64,000 bases of DNA from NCBI GenBank assembly GCA_017504435.1, contig JAFVRD010000060.1:1-64000 (forward strand). Reading direction: 5' to 3'. Both the position numbers and the translations under genes were made by a program. Shown here one piece after another: positions 25,247 through 33,457 of this stretch. The notes below the pieces were generated by a model, which saw only the letters and a list, made by a program, of their open reading frames with translations, was not told the origin of the DNA and made no database searches. The number at the start of each line of letters is the position of its first letter. Within the stretch, counting starts at the first letter, position 1. This stretch comes from Lentisphaeria bacterium (lineage in GTDB: Bacteria > Verrucomicrobiota > Lentisphaeria > Victivallales > Victivallaceae).

Positions 25247-25610
25247 GATATCAAACTCCATAATGTTTTTATTTACACATCAGCGGCACCATGCCGTCTG
25301 AAGTTGTGTTCCATACTGAATAATAAAACACCGTAAAATTATTTTACAAGGCAAAAAAATGCAATTTCATGTAATTGTTCCAAAAAGAACGTTACCGGAT
25401 AATTTATCCTGACAGATATTTATTTACAATAGCTGCAATCAGAAAAAAAATGAATTTTCAGTTTTTTTGCAAAAAAATCCATTATGCGCCCCGCGATTGT
25501 AAAAAAACTGCAGGCAGAACCGCAGGGATGCTTGAAATTTGTTCTCCGGCGGGGTATATTAAGAAACATTCGTCATAGACGTTATCAACCCAAATCTACA
25601 GGAGTGAAAA
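25247..25610. other. divergent promoter region (Gfo/Idh and fba)
   Basis: No gene is supported. The rightward aldolase promoter is at 25532-25560. A leftward promoter for the Gfo/Idh gene is likely at 25321-25349: on the minus strand TTGTAA, 17 nt, TTATTA. A run of AT-rich sequence at 25330-25480 separates them. Confidence 0.6.
25532..25560 (+). promoter_or_regulatory. fba promoter, TTGAAA-17-TATATT
   Basis: TTGAAA at 25532-25537, exactly 17 nt, and TATATT at 25555-25560. Transcription would begin near 25567, leaving a leader of about 44 nt before the aldolase ATG. Confidence 0.8.
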
Positions 25611-26588
25611 ATGGTCAGTTACAAATCTCTCGGTCTGGTCAACACCCGGGAACTTTTCGCCAAAGCCGTAAAAGGCGGTTACGCTATTCCGGCTTACAAC
25701 TTCAACAACATGGAGCAGCTGCAGGCGATCGTTCAGGCCTGTGTTGAAACCGAATCTCCGTTGATTCTTCAGGTTTCCAAAGGTGCCCGTGAATACGCCA
25801 ATCAGACTTTGCTGCGCTACATGGCTCAGGGTGCGGTCGAATACTCCAAAGAAATCAATAACGGCAAAGCGATTCCGATCGTTCTCCATTTGGATCACGG
25901 TCCGGATTTTGAAACCTGCAAAAGCTGCATTGATTATGGTTTCTCCAGCGTGATGATCGACGGTTCCCATCTCTCCTTTGAAGAAAACATCGCCGAAACC
26001 CGCAAAGTTGTGGAATATGCTCATCAGTTTGATGTCACCGTTGAGGGTGAACTCGGTGTGCTCGCCGGTGTTGAAGATGATGTGAAAGCTGAAAATCACA
26101 CCTATACCCGTCCGGAAGAGGTCGAAGAATTCGTCAAACGTACCGGTGTTGATTCTCTGGCTATCGCTATCGGAACCAGCCATGGTGCTTACAAATTCAA
26201 ACCGGGCGATGATCCGAAAATCCGTTTGGACATTCTTCAGGAAATCGAAAAACGCATTCCCGGATTCCCGATCGTTCTGCACGGTTCCTCCAGTGTTCCG
26301 CAGGATCTGGTCAAGATCATCAACGAAAACGGCGGCAAACTCAAAGATGCCATCGGTATCGGTGAAGATCAGCTCCGTGAAGCTGCCAAGAGTGCGGTTT
26401 GCAAAATCAACATCGACTCTGACGGCCGTTTGGCGATGACTGCTGCGATCCGTAAAGTTTTCGCGGAAAAACCGGCAGAATTCGACCCGCGCAAATATCT
26501 CGGTCCCGCCCGTACTGCTCTGAAAGAGCTGTATATGCGCAAAAACCGTGAAGTTCTCGGCAGTGCCGGACATGCGTTTGACAAATAA
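25611..26588 (+). CDS. fba: class II fructose-bisphosphate aldolase
   Basis: A 325-residue zinc-dependent aldolase of glycolysis and gluconeogenesis. Motifs: AIPAYNFNNMEQLQA, the zinc ligand region IVLHLDHGPDFETCK, SSVMIDGSHLSFEENI, VEGELGVLAGVEDDV, AIGTSHGAYKF, IVLHGSSSVP and KINIDSDGRLAMTAAIR. The codon choice is notably biased to a restricted set, consistent with high expression, as is the near-consensus promoter. Tagatose-bisphosphate specificity cannot be excluded by eye. A short hairpin with a weak T-rich tail follows at 26623-26648. Confidence 0.95.
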   Translation: MVSYKSLGLVNTRELFAKAVKGGYAIPAYNFNNMEQLQAIVQACVETESPLILQVSKGAREYANQTLLRYMAQGAVEYSKEINNGKAIPIVLHLDHGPDFETCKSCIDYGFSSVMIDGSHLSFEENIAETRKVVEYAHQFDVTVEGELGVLAGVEDDVKAENHTYTRPEEVEEFVKRTGVDSLAIAIGTSHGAYKFKPGDDPKIRLDILQEIEKRIPGFPIVLHGSSSVPQDLVKIINENGGKLKDAIGIGEDQLREAAKSAVCKINIDSDGRLAMTAAIRKVFAEKPAEFDPRKYLGPARTALKELYMRKNREVLGSAGHAFDK

Positions 26589-26622
26589 TCGGTTCAACTG
26601 ATTATCCAGTCAGAAAAATTCC

Positions 26623-26648
26623 GCCCGCAAGGAGTGATCTTTGCGGGC
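26623..26648 (+). terminator. probable fba terminator
   Basis: GCCCGCAA (26623-26630) pairs with TTGCGGGC (26641-26648) around a 10-nt loop. The downstream ATATTTGTTTTA is only moderately T-rich. Confidence 0.6.
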
Positions 26649-26927
26649 ATATTTGTTTTAAAGTTGAAAAAGCTGATTGCGACTTGCTATGATGGTTCTC
26701 TTGTTGCCGGGTTTGCTTTTCTTCCGTCTTCGTTACACTACGCCGTGACAAGTGAAAAGAGATGAGGGTTCGGGAGAAGGGGAAAACTCTTTTCTCGTGA
26801 ATATATCCCCTTATCGGGAACAGCGCGTATTCAAAATAAGTGCAGCTGCTCAAACTGTTTCGGGCAGCACAGTTCGGTAAAAATCATACAAGTCAAAGTA
26901 AAAACAGTTAATTATAGCTTTTCAAAT

Positions 26928-26956
26928 TTGTAGGTGCTGGAAACTCATGCTATATT
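26928..26956 (+). promoter_or_regulatory. truB operon promoter
   Basis: TTGTAG at 26928-26933, 17 nt and TATATT at 26951-26956. The predicted transcript start near 26963 favours the TTG at 26997 as the truB start over the one at 26970. Confidence 0.6.
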
Positions 26957-26996
26957 ATAAGCGTTTACTTTGATTACCGAAACTGTGGAGGATGAG

Positions 26997-27743
26997 TTGC
27001 GTTACAATCCAAAAAAACACCGTCTGCCGGTGTGTGAAGCCGCCGGTATCCTGGCGGTGGACAAACCTTTGACCTGGACAAGTTTTGATGTGGTTAATTT
27101 TGTCCGTTCCCGTTTTAACGTTCCTAAAGTCGGTCATTGCGGGACTCTTGATCCTGCCGCGACCGGACTGCTGCTGCTGGTGTTGGGCAAATTCACCGCC
27201 TTGAGCGGACGGCTCAGCGGCGAGGACAAAGCATACGACGGCACATTGACTCTGGGCGTGGAAACCGATTCCGGGGATCTGGATGGTAAGGTCATCCGCC
27301 GTTCGGAAAATCTGCCGGATGAAGCCCGGGTGCGGGAGGTGTTTGCTCAATTCAAAGGCAAAAGTCAGCAGTTGCCGCCCATGTATTCTGCGGTGAAAGT
27401 CGGCGGCAAAAAACTTTATGAATTGGCTCGGCAGGGCGTGGAGATCGAGCGTGAACCGCGGGATATCGAAATTTCCCGTCTGGAAATCACCCGCATGGAA
27501 CTGCCGGAAGTGGATTTTTCACTGGATTGCTCCAAAGGAACATACGTCCGGACTTTGTGCATGGATATCGGCACTGAATTGGGATGCGGCGGCATATTAA
27601 GCGGGTTGCGCCGTACCCGTTGCGGCAGATTTACTCTGGACGGAGCCGTGACACTTGATGAATTGAAAAATATGGATCAGGATCAATTCACTTCGCTGAT
27701 GGCGGAGCGTCTGGTTCGTCAACTGAAAGATTTTGGATTATGA
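26997..27743 (+). CDS. truB: tRNA pseudouridine-55 synthase
   Basis: A 248-residue TruB that forms pseudouridine 55 in the T-loop of tRNA. The signature GILAVDKPLTWTSFDVVN is followed by VGHCGTLDPAATGLLL with the catalytic aspartate D52, then KAYDGTLTLGVETDSGDLDG, QLPPMYSAVKVGGKKLYELAR and a C-terminal SKGTYVRTLCMDIGTELGCGG. No ATG fits: TTG 26997 has a perfect GGAGG five bases upstream, whereas TTG 26970 has none. Its stop overlaps the next start (ATGA). Confidence 0.94.
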   Translation: MRYNPKKHRLPVCEAAGILAVDKPLTWTSFDVVNFVRSRFNVPKVGHCGTLDPAATGLLLLVLGKFTALSGRLSGEDKAYDGTLTLGVETDSGDLDGKVIRRSENLPDEARVREVFAQFKGKSQQLPPMYSAVKVGGKKLYELARQGVEIEREPRDIEISRLEITRMELPEVDFSLDCSKGTYVRTLCMDIGTELGCGGILSGLRRTRCGRFTLDGAVTLDELKNMDQDQFTSLMAERLVRQLKDFGL

Positions 27744-29206
27744 GAGCAGAAGAGATCACCAGTATTGATATTGAAAATGCGTTGAATAATGCCGGAGATA
27801 AATTCACCGCCGCCAGTGTGGTCAAATCTCTGATTTCCGGCACTTCTGAACCGCTGCGCCGCCGGGTGGAACGGGCGATTGCCGGAGACGGCAGTTATTT
27901 TTATGATGACAAATGGTCATGCTGCACCCGGAAAAGTTTTTTCTCCGGCAAATCATTTCTGATCACTCCTGATGAATGGGAGATCGCTCAGGGAGTTCTC
28001 TTTCCCGGTCACCGCTTTGTGCCGTTTGTTCCGGAAACCGTTTTCCCATCCACCGTTAAACTGCTGTACCGCAATGGACATCCGGCAGCTCAGAAAAAAC
28101 TTATTTCACCATTGGGAACGGTTTTTCATTACCATATCCTGCTGGGTTCGGAACAGATATTTGATTTTATGCTGGCGGATGATCCTGCCAATGAGTCTCT
28201 TGCCAACGGGGCAGGGCGGACGGATTCGATCACTCTGACGGTCTATGATCTGCAGGATTTTTACCGTGAACATGATTTTGCATTCGGTGATGCGCTGAAG
28301 TGTACAGTCCGGGATTTTTCTGCCGGAGAAATCGTTTTTGAATATCTTTCCCGCCATGACCGCAGTGAAAAAGAGCGGGAAAAGGCGATTGCCGCATTGG
28401 ATGACAGTGCAGAATCGGTCTGGGATAAATTTCAGGATTATCTGGATATCCCGGAACAATTGGCGTGGATCATGTATTTTGTTAAAAGTGAAAAAAATGC
28501 CGCCAATATCTCCTGGGATGAATTTATCGCCGGTTCTGAAAAAGTCCAGCTCCGTCCGGAGGGTGATCATGCTGTATTGACAGTTGCTTCCGCCGTTGAG
28601 GTTCCGGAACATCATCACGATTGTGATTGCGGACATGATCATGGACATGATCTGCTGCCGGATGGATTGTCTTTGTCGGAAGATGGTGAAGCAGATCCGT
28701 TGAAACTGCTTTCTGAAGCCGGGTTCCCGCTTACTCAAATCGAGGTTGACGGTTTTATGCTGGATGCGATTTACGGCAGGGAAACCGATTTTGACGGAGT
28801 CAGAAGCCGGATATTCGGTCATGCCGAATTTGATTTTGCAGATGAGGTCAAACAGGCGATTTTGCTCAACTATCTGGAAGAACGTTTTGAAATACTGCTG
28901 GAAAATTACAATCGGGTCGATGATGAGATAAAAGCGGAGTTGCGTTCGCAGATCATGGAAGCAGTTCAGCACCGTCTGGATTATCTGGCGGCACTTGGCG
29001 CACTGGAGCATGAACCCGGCGAAGAAGAGCAGAAAAAAATGCGTGAATTGGCTGATGTATCCGTTAAACTCGGCGAAGTTCTGCGGCTGCTCAACCATCC
29101 CGGATTTACTCCGGATCAAAAGGAACTTGACCGGTTGGGCGAGTTGATCGATGATGAGATCAACCGTCAGGATGAGATCACCGGCGGTGCGGATGCCGAC
29201 CAGTAA
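27740..29206 (+). CDS. large hypothetical protein with His-rich insert
   Basis: A 488-residue soluble protein of no family known to me. The first 60 residues look like a winged-helix or small helical domain (NNAGDKFTAASVVKSLISG, then RRRVERAIAG). A cysteine pair SCCTRKSFFSGKSF follows. Residues about 290-310 are a His/Asp/Cys-rich stretch, HHHDCDCGHDHGHD, typical of metal-binding loops. The C-terminal half is acidic and helical, probably coiled (EERFEILLENYNRVDDEIKA). It overlaps truB by four bases and precedes iorA by 34, so it is likely co-expressed with both; a role in RNA or metal handling cannot be chosen from the sequence. Confidence 0.75.
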   Translation: MRAEEITSIDIENALNNAGDKFTAASVVKSLISGTSEPLRRRVERAIAGDGSYFYDDKWSCCTRKSFFSGKSFLITPDEWEIAQGVLFPGHRFVPFVPETVFPSTVKLLYRNGHPAAQKKLISPLGTVFHYHILLGSEQIFDFMLADDPANESLANGAGRTDSITLTVYDLQDFYREHDFAFGDALKCTVRDFSAGEIVFEYLSRHDRSEKEREKAIAALDDSAESVWDKFQDYLDIPEQLAWIMYFVKSEKNAANISWDEFIAGSEKVQLRPEGDHAVLTVASAVEVPEHHHDCDCGHDHGHDLLPDGLSLSEDGEADPLKLLSEAGFPLTQIEVDGFMLDAIYGRETDFDGVRSRIFGHAEFDFADEVKQAILLNYLEERFEILLENYNRVDDEIKAELRSQIMEAVQHRLDYLAALGALEHEPGEEEQKKMRELADVSVKLGEVLRLLNHPGFTPDQKELDRLGELIDDEINRQDEITGGADADQ

Positions 29207-29240
29207 CAGAGTTTTTCAACAAAAATTTGGAGATATAACA

Positions 29241-30821
29241 ATGAAGCTTTTAGCAAGTGGAAATGAAGCCGTCGCATTTGCGGCGCGGGATTGCGGAGTA
29301 GCTTTGGGATGCGGTTATCCCGGAACTCCCTCGTCCGAAATTCTTGATGAATTCAGCAAGGCAGGCGGCTGTGCGGAATGGGCACCCAATGAAAAATGTG
29401 CTCTTGAAGTCGCTATCGGTGCGGCATATACCGGAGCCAGAGCATTGGCGACCATGAAACATGTGGGCTTGAATGTGGCTGCAGATCCGTTTTTTACTAT
29501 TGCATACAGCGGAACTCCCGGCGGTCTGGTGGTGATCAGTGCCGATGACCCCGGCATGGCATCCAGCCAGAATGAACAGGACAACCGCCGTTATGCTGTT
29601 TCTGCGGGAGTGCCGATGTTTGAACCGTCTGATTCGCAGGAGTGCTATGATATGCTGTGCGCCGCGTTTGAATTGTCGGATAAATTCCGTTCTCCGGTAT
29701 TGTTCCGCATGACCACCCGTGTTTGTCACAGCCAGTGTGTGATCGAACGGCGTTACGCTGATAATCCGATGGCTCAAAAAGCCACCTGTTTTACCCGTGA
29801 TCCCAAATCCAATGTGATGGTTCCGGCGTTTGCCCGGCTTGCCCATCGCCGGATGCGTGCCGATCTGCACAAAATGGCGGAAATCAATGAACAAAAACAG
29901 TTCGTTATTGAAAAAAATGCCTCCACCGGGCTTGGTATCATCACCAGCGGTATCAGTTATCAGCATGTGCTGGATGCAGTTCCGGAAGCATCGGTTCTGA
30001 AATTGGGCATGACCTATCCGCTGCCTGAAAAAACGATTCGTGATTTTGCGGCAAAAGTGAAACGCTGTCTGATCGTCGAAGAGGGCGACCCGGTGCTGTA
30101 TGAACAGATCATGGCAATGGGTATCGCTGTTGAAAATAAACTTGAAGAGTTCCGGTTCGGTGAATTGAATGTCGGACGGATCCGTAAACTGGTTGCCGGA
30201 GATGATACTCCGGATGCACCGGGAGCCCCCGGCAAACCGCCGCAGCTTTGCATCGGTTGTCCGCACCGTAAAACATTTGAAGTGCTGCGCGACCTCGGTT
30301 GTATCGTTTCCGGAGATATCGGTTGTTACACTCTGGGCGTCATGCCTCCGTTTTGTGCGATCGACAGTTGCGTATGTATGGGCGCAAGTGTAACTGTCGG
30401 TCTGGGAATGCGTCATACTCTGCCGGAAGCAGAGGCACGCAAGGTGGTCAGTGTGATCGGCGACAGTACATTTTTGCATACCGGTATCAATGGTATCGTG
30501 GAAATGGTTTACAACCGTCCGGCGACCGGACATGTGGTGATTATCGTGGATAACCGCATTACTGCGATGACCGGGTGTCAGGAGAATCCGGCGACCGGAC
30601 GTAAACTTGACCACACCACCCCTGCGTATGCGGTATCATTGGAAAATATCGTCAAAGGTATCGGCGTGGACAATGTGGATGTGATCGACACGACTGTTGA
30701 AACCGAAAAATTTGCTGAAGTGCTTAAAAAACGTTTGGCATCCAATGATTGCAGTGTTATTATCGCCCGCCGTCCCTGTATTCTGGCGATGGCAAAAATG
30801 GCAAAGATGGGGAAAAATTGA
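29241..30821 (+). CDS. iorA: indolepyruvate ferredoxin oxidoreductase, alpha subunit, lacking ferredoxin domain
   Basis: A 526-residue alpha subunit of the enzyme converting aryl pyruvates to aryl-acetyl-CoA with ferredoxin. The pyrimidine-binding N-terminus is intact (GCGYPGTPSSEILDEFSK, then ATMKHVGLNVAADP), and the thiamine site is clear: CIGCPHRKTFE, GDIGCYTLG near residue 358, CMGASVTVGLGMRH, GDSTFLHTGINGI and DNRITAMTGCQENP. The usual C-terminal domain with eight cysteines for two [4Fe-4S] clusters is missing: the protein stops at RRPCILAMAKMAKMGKN. Electrons must leave by another route or another subunit. ATG 29241 has GGAG eight bases upstream; the upstream in-frame frame overlaps the previous gene. 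Confidence 0.93.
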   Translation: MKLLASGNEAVAFAARDCGVALGCGYPGTPSSEILDEFSKAGGCAEWAPNEKCALEVAIGAAYTGARALATMKHVGLNVAADPFFTIAYSGTPGGLVVISADDPGMASSQNEQDNRRYAVSAGVPMFEPSDSQECYDMLCAAFELSDKFRSPVLFRMTTRVCHSQCVIERRYADNPMAQKATCFTRDPKSNVMVPAFARLAHRRMRADLHKMAEINEQKQFVIEKNASTGLGIITSGISYQHVLDAVPEASVLKLGMTYPLPEKTIRDFAAKVKRCLIVEEGDPVLYEQIMAMGIAVENKLEEFRFGELNVGRIRKLVAGDDTPDAPGAPGKPPQLCIGCPHRKTFEVLRDLGCIVSGDIGCYTLGVMPPFCAIDSCVCMGASVTVGLGMRHTLPEAEARKVVSVIGDSTFLHTGINGIVEMVYNRPATGHVVIIVDNRITAMTGCQENPATGRKLDHTTPAYAVSLENIVKGIGVDNVDVIDTTVETEKFAEVLKKRLASNDCSVIIARRPCILAMAKMAKMGKN

Positions 30822-30823
30822 AA

Positions 30824-31297
30824 ATGGACAAAGTTACCAATATCGTTGCCGCCGGTTTGGGCGGTCAGGGTGTGCTGAAAGTTACTGATATACTTGCGGA
30901 TGTGTTGTTCCGTGCCGGTTATGATGTAAAAAAGAGTGAAGTCCATGGCATGAGTCAGCGGGGCGGATCGGTTTCCAGTGAAGTGCGTTTCGGCACCAAG
31001 GTCAACAGTCCGATGATTCCGGTCGGCGAAGGGGATATCCTGGTGGTGTTGGATGAAACCCAGTTGGATGTGGCGCGTCCGGTATTGAAAAATGACGGCA
31101 TCGTCATCACGCCTGCGGATGTTCCGACGGATAAATTGTCATCTCCCAAAGCACTCAATGTGATGCTCCTCGGTGCGCTTTCTGCAAAGCTGGATTTTCT
31201 CGGTGAAGAACTTTTTCTGGCTGCATTGGAACGTGCGTTTCCGGAAAAACTTCATGCTGCCAATAAAGAGATGTTCCTGTTGGGCAGACAGTGTTGA
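30824..31297 (+). CDS. iorB: indolepyruvate ferredoxin oxidoreductase, beta subunit
   Basis: A 157-residue gamma-type subunit that completes the IorAB enzyme. The opening NIVAAGLGGQGVLKVTDILAD and KKSEVHGMSQRGGSVSSEVRFG are the conserved CoA/2-oxo acid domain motifs. It is shorter than the common form of about 190 residues, ending at the core fold (NKEMFLLGRQC). ATG 30824 comes two bases after the iorA stop, so the two subunits should be made together. Confidence 0.92.
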   Translation: MDKVTNIVAAGLGGQGVLKVTDILADVLFRAGYDVKKSEVHGMSQRGGSVSSEVRFGTKVNSPMIPVGEGDILVVLDETQLDVARPVLKNDGIVITPADVPTDKLSSPKALNVMLLGALSAKLDFLGEELFLAALERAFPEKLHAANKEMFLLGRQC

Positions 31298-31309
31298 CGG
31301 AGAGGCATA

Positions 31310-32185
31310 ATGTTCGACACCATTGAGGAGTTTGCCGCTGTCTCGCAGTTGAATTCTGCAGAAGTTTCAGCATTGCGCGAAATCGTTGCAGATAAAAAAT
31401 TGCTGGCAAAGGCTGTTGAATTGGAATCTCACTGCTTTGATACTCCGTGGGATAAGTGGGATGGAATCAAAATTGACCGCGAAGAGGGCGGTGAACACTC
31501 CCGGATACGTTACGGAGCTGCATTTCTTGCCGCCCGCCGGGTTCCCGGATATTTTGCTGATTACGGTTTTCCGGATACGGTGATGCGTGAAACCATGACC
31601 GATATGAAAGTGTGGCTGCGTAATGAGCTGCAGCACCGCGGAATTTGCGGTTTGAATGTCCGGGCCTTGGAATGGCAGGTCGCATTGTATCGCGGGCAGG
31701 TCACCCGTCACGGACGTCTGGAGTGCAACAGTGAACATATTTATAAACGTGACGTATTGACTGATGCTGAGGGTAACGTATTACTGTCTCCCGGAGATCA
31801 GGTGATAAATCTGCATATTCCGGAGGATGGTCCCATGCGTATGGAAGATTGTCTGGATTCCATGCGCCGGATGGCGGCGTTTTTTTCCGAATACCGTCCG
31901 CAGATCAATTGGAAAGGTTTTTTGTGTGAAAGCTGGCTGCTGGATACCCAGCTGCGTGCCATGTTGCCGGAGAATTCCAATATTGTCAAATTTCAGGATA
32001 TGGGACAGCACTATCATGTATGTGAGACCCGGGATTCGGTATTCCGTATATTCGGTACTCCGGAGACGGATCCGGATTCGGTGAAAAATCCTACCTCACT
32101 GCAGCGCAAAGCCGCTGAATTTATCCGCAATGGCGGCAAGTTTATCGAAGAAGGTATGTTTGTGCCAAAAAGTATTTTGGATTGA
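31310..32185 (+). CDS. acyltransferase-like protein (NAT_N/GNAT_C type)
   Basis: A 291-residue soluble protein that I place, with moderate certainty, in the two-domain acyltransferase group annotated NAT_N and GNAT_C in Pfam. The N-terminal half is helical (FAAVSQLNSAEVSALREIV), the C-terminal half has alternating strands with NLHIPEDGPMRMEDCLDSM, WKGFLCESWLLDTQLRAMLP and FIRNGGKFIEEGMFVP, which is the family-like end. It follows iorB by 12 bases and is the last gene before a terminator. Use of the acyl-CoA made by IorAB as donor is a plausible inference only. Confidence 0.65.
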   Translation: MFDTIEEFAAVSQLNSAEVSALREIVADKKLLAKAVELESHCFDTPWDKWDGIKIDREEGGEHSRIRYGAAFLAARRVPGYFADYGFPDTVMRETMTDMKVWLRNELQHRGICGLNVRALEWQVALYRGQVTRHGRLECNSEHIYKRDVLTDAEGNVLLSPGDQVINLHIPEDGPMRMEDCLDSMRRMAAFFSEYRPQINWKGFLCESWLLDTQLRAMLPENSNIVKFQDMGQHYHVCETRDSVFRIFGTPETDPDSVKNPTSLQRKAAEFIRNGGKFIEEGMFVPKSILD

Positions 32186-32204
32186 TTTACCCGGAGAAAA
32201 TATG

Positions 32205-32244
32205 AAAACTCCCGGCTGGTGAATTTTACCTGCCGGGAGTTTTG
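32205..32244. terminator. bidirectional terminator between iorAB operon and marC
   Basis: AAAACTCCCGGC (32205-32216) pairs with GCCGGGAGTTTT (32232-32243). A/T runs on both sides make it usable in both directions, as expected between convergent genes. Confidence 0.9.
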
Positions 32245-32262
32245 TATTCAAGCTGCAGAGTC

Positions 32263-32892
32263 TCAGCGCAGAAATCCGGAGACACCGTCAAAAATGATCT
32301 GCGCTGCCAATGCGACGATATACATGCCGGTAAGTTTGCTCAATATCCGGACGCCTTTGTCTTTCAGGACCCGGTTGATCCCATCAGAACAGTAAAGTAC
32401 TGCAGTAATGATTATTCCGGCAAGTATGACCAGACTTAATTCAACAGAAAAAAATATCCAGCGGTTGCACCCGGCATTGAGAGCGCGTTCAACAACGGTT
32501 GCCCCCATGACCAGCAATGTGCCGATCGTACCCGGGCCGACTGTAGTTGGAATCGCCAGCGGAACTACTGCCGGATCGCTGCCGTCAGCATCTTGAGTAC
32601 GGTTTTTCGGCAATGAACTGCGCACCATATCAATGCCGTTGAGCATCAGAACCAGACCGGCGCCGATGCGGAATGCATTGAGAGATATTCCGAGGCAATC
32701 AAAAATGATCTTGCCGAACATATAGATGATCACAGATGCACATATCACTGCAAAGCCGGTTCGCAAAGCCAACTGCTGACGCAATTTTTTCTCCATTCCA
32801 TCGCAAGTGCTCACAAATACGGAAAGAATGAAAAACGGGGTCAATAACAAAATAAGTTTGATCCCCAAACCGATAACGCCGGCTGTTGTCAT
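32263..32892 (-). CDS. MarC family membrane protein
   Basis: A 209-residue integral membrane protein of the MarC/YchE family, with about six transmembrane helices and the family motifs PFFILSVFVS near the N-terminus, IRIGAGLVLMLNGIDM-like AFRIGAGLVLMLNGIDM, and VPLAIPTTVGPGTIGTLLV. The biochemical function of the family is not established. ATG 32892 has AGAGGT six bases upstream; an extension to 32964 has no site. It is a single gene convergent with the iorAB operon. Confidence 0.93.
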   Translation of the reverse strand: MTTAGVIGLGIKLILLLTPFFILSVFVSTCDGMEKKLRQQLALRTGFAVICASVIIYMFGKIIFDCLGISLNAFRIGAGLVLMLNGIDMVRSSLPKNRTQDADGSDPAVVPLAIPTTVGPGTIGTLLVMGATVVERALNAGCNRWIFFSVELSLVILAGIIITAVLYCSDGINRVLKDKGVRILSKLTGMYIVALAAQIIFDGVSGFLR

Positions 32893-33009
32893 GAGAATAC
32901 CTCTGATTTTAAGGTGTGGTGAATAACTTTGATTATAATATACAGGCATTTGAAAAAAAAGCAAGTATGAGGTCAGGGCGTGAGCGTTTGTTCTTTGAAA
33001 AAGAAAGGG

Positions 33010-33038
33010 TTGAAAAAAAGATATTTTGGGTGTATATT
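33010..33038 (+). promoter_or_regulatory. ptsH promoter, TTGAAA-17-TATATT
   Basis: TTGAAA at 33010-33015, 17 nt and TATATT at 33033-33038. The leader to the ptsH ATG is about 105 nt. Confidence 0.8.
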
Positions 33039-33148
33039 ATGAAACTGTCAGTTTTTCCGGGAGGTTATTCGTCAGGAACGTTTTTTATATGTTTCTGAAG
33101 TTTCCGGCAAAACTGAAAATTTTATTCACGTTAAATTTGGGATGTGTC

Positions 33149-33436
33149 ATGACTGAGAACTTAACTGTTTCCAAAACCTTGAAAGTTGGTAATTCAATGG
33201 GGCTTCATGCCCGTCCGGCAGCACAACTGGTGCATATCGCCGGACGTTTTCAGTCTGAACTTAAACTTTACCGCAGCGACAGTCATGCCGAAGCTGATTG
33301 CCGCAGTGTGTTGGCAATGCTGATGCTTGCCGCCGGTAAAGATACTGAACTGGAATTGATCGCCAAAGGAGCAGATGCCTCGGAAGCTGCAGAAGCCATG
33401 GCGTCATATTTTCAGCGCAATTTTGACGAAGCGTAA
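33149..33436 (+). CDS. ptsH: phosphocarrier protein HPr
   Basis: A 95-residue HPr that carries phosphate from enzyme I on the histidine of MGLHARPAA (H20). The regulatory serine position is present in CRSVLAMLM (S53), so control by an HPr kinase is possible, though no such gene is in the window. I place the start at ATG 33149; the frame upstream is open but lacks a signal and lies in the promoter leader. It is 21 bases before ptsI. No PTS permease genes are nearby, so the pair may be regulatory or serve a remote transporter. Confidence 0.93.
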   Translation: MTENLTVSKTLKVGNSMGLHARPAAQLVHIAGRFQSELKLYRSDSHAEADCRSVLAMLMLAAGKDTELELIAKGADASEAAEAMASYFQRNFDEA

Positions 33437-33457
33437 CAAGTCAGGAAAACTTAATTT

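Larger units (their letters stand above)
26589..26996. other. intergenic region before truB
   Basis: No gene is supported in these 400 bases. It contains the probable fba terminator (26623-26648), an inverted repeat GAAAAGAG/CTCTTTTC (26754-26761, 26787-26794), and the truB promoter (26928-26956). Confidence 0.55.

Noticed and set aside
29250-30614. Long open frame on the minus strand opposite iorA.
   Set aside because: Shadow of iorA; no start signal, no family, His/Arg-rich nonsense composition.
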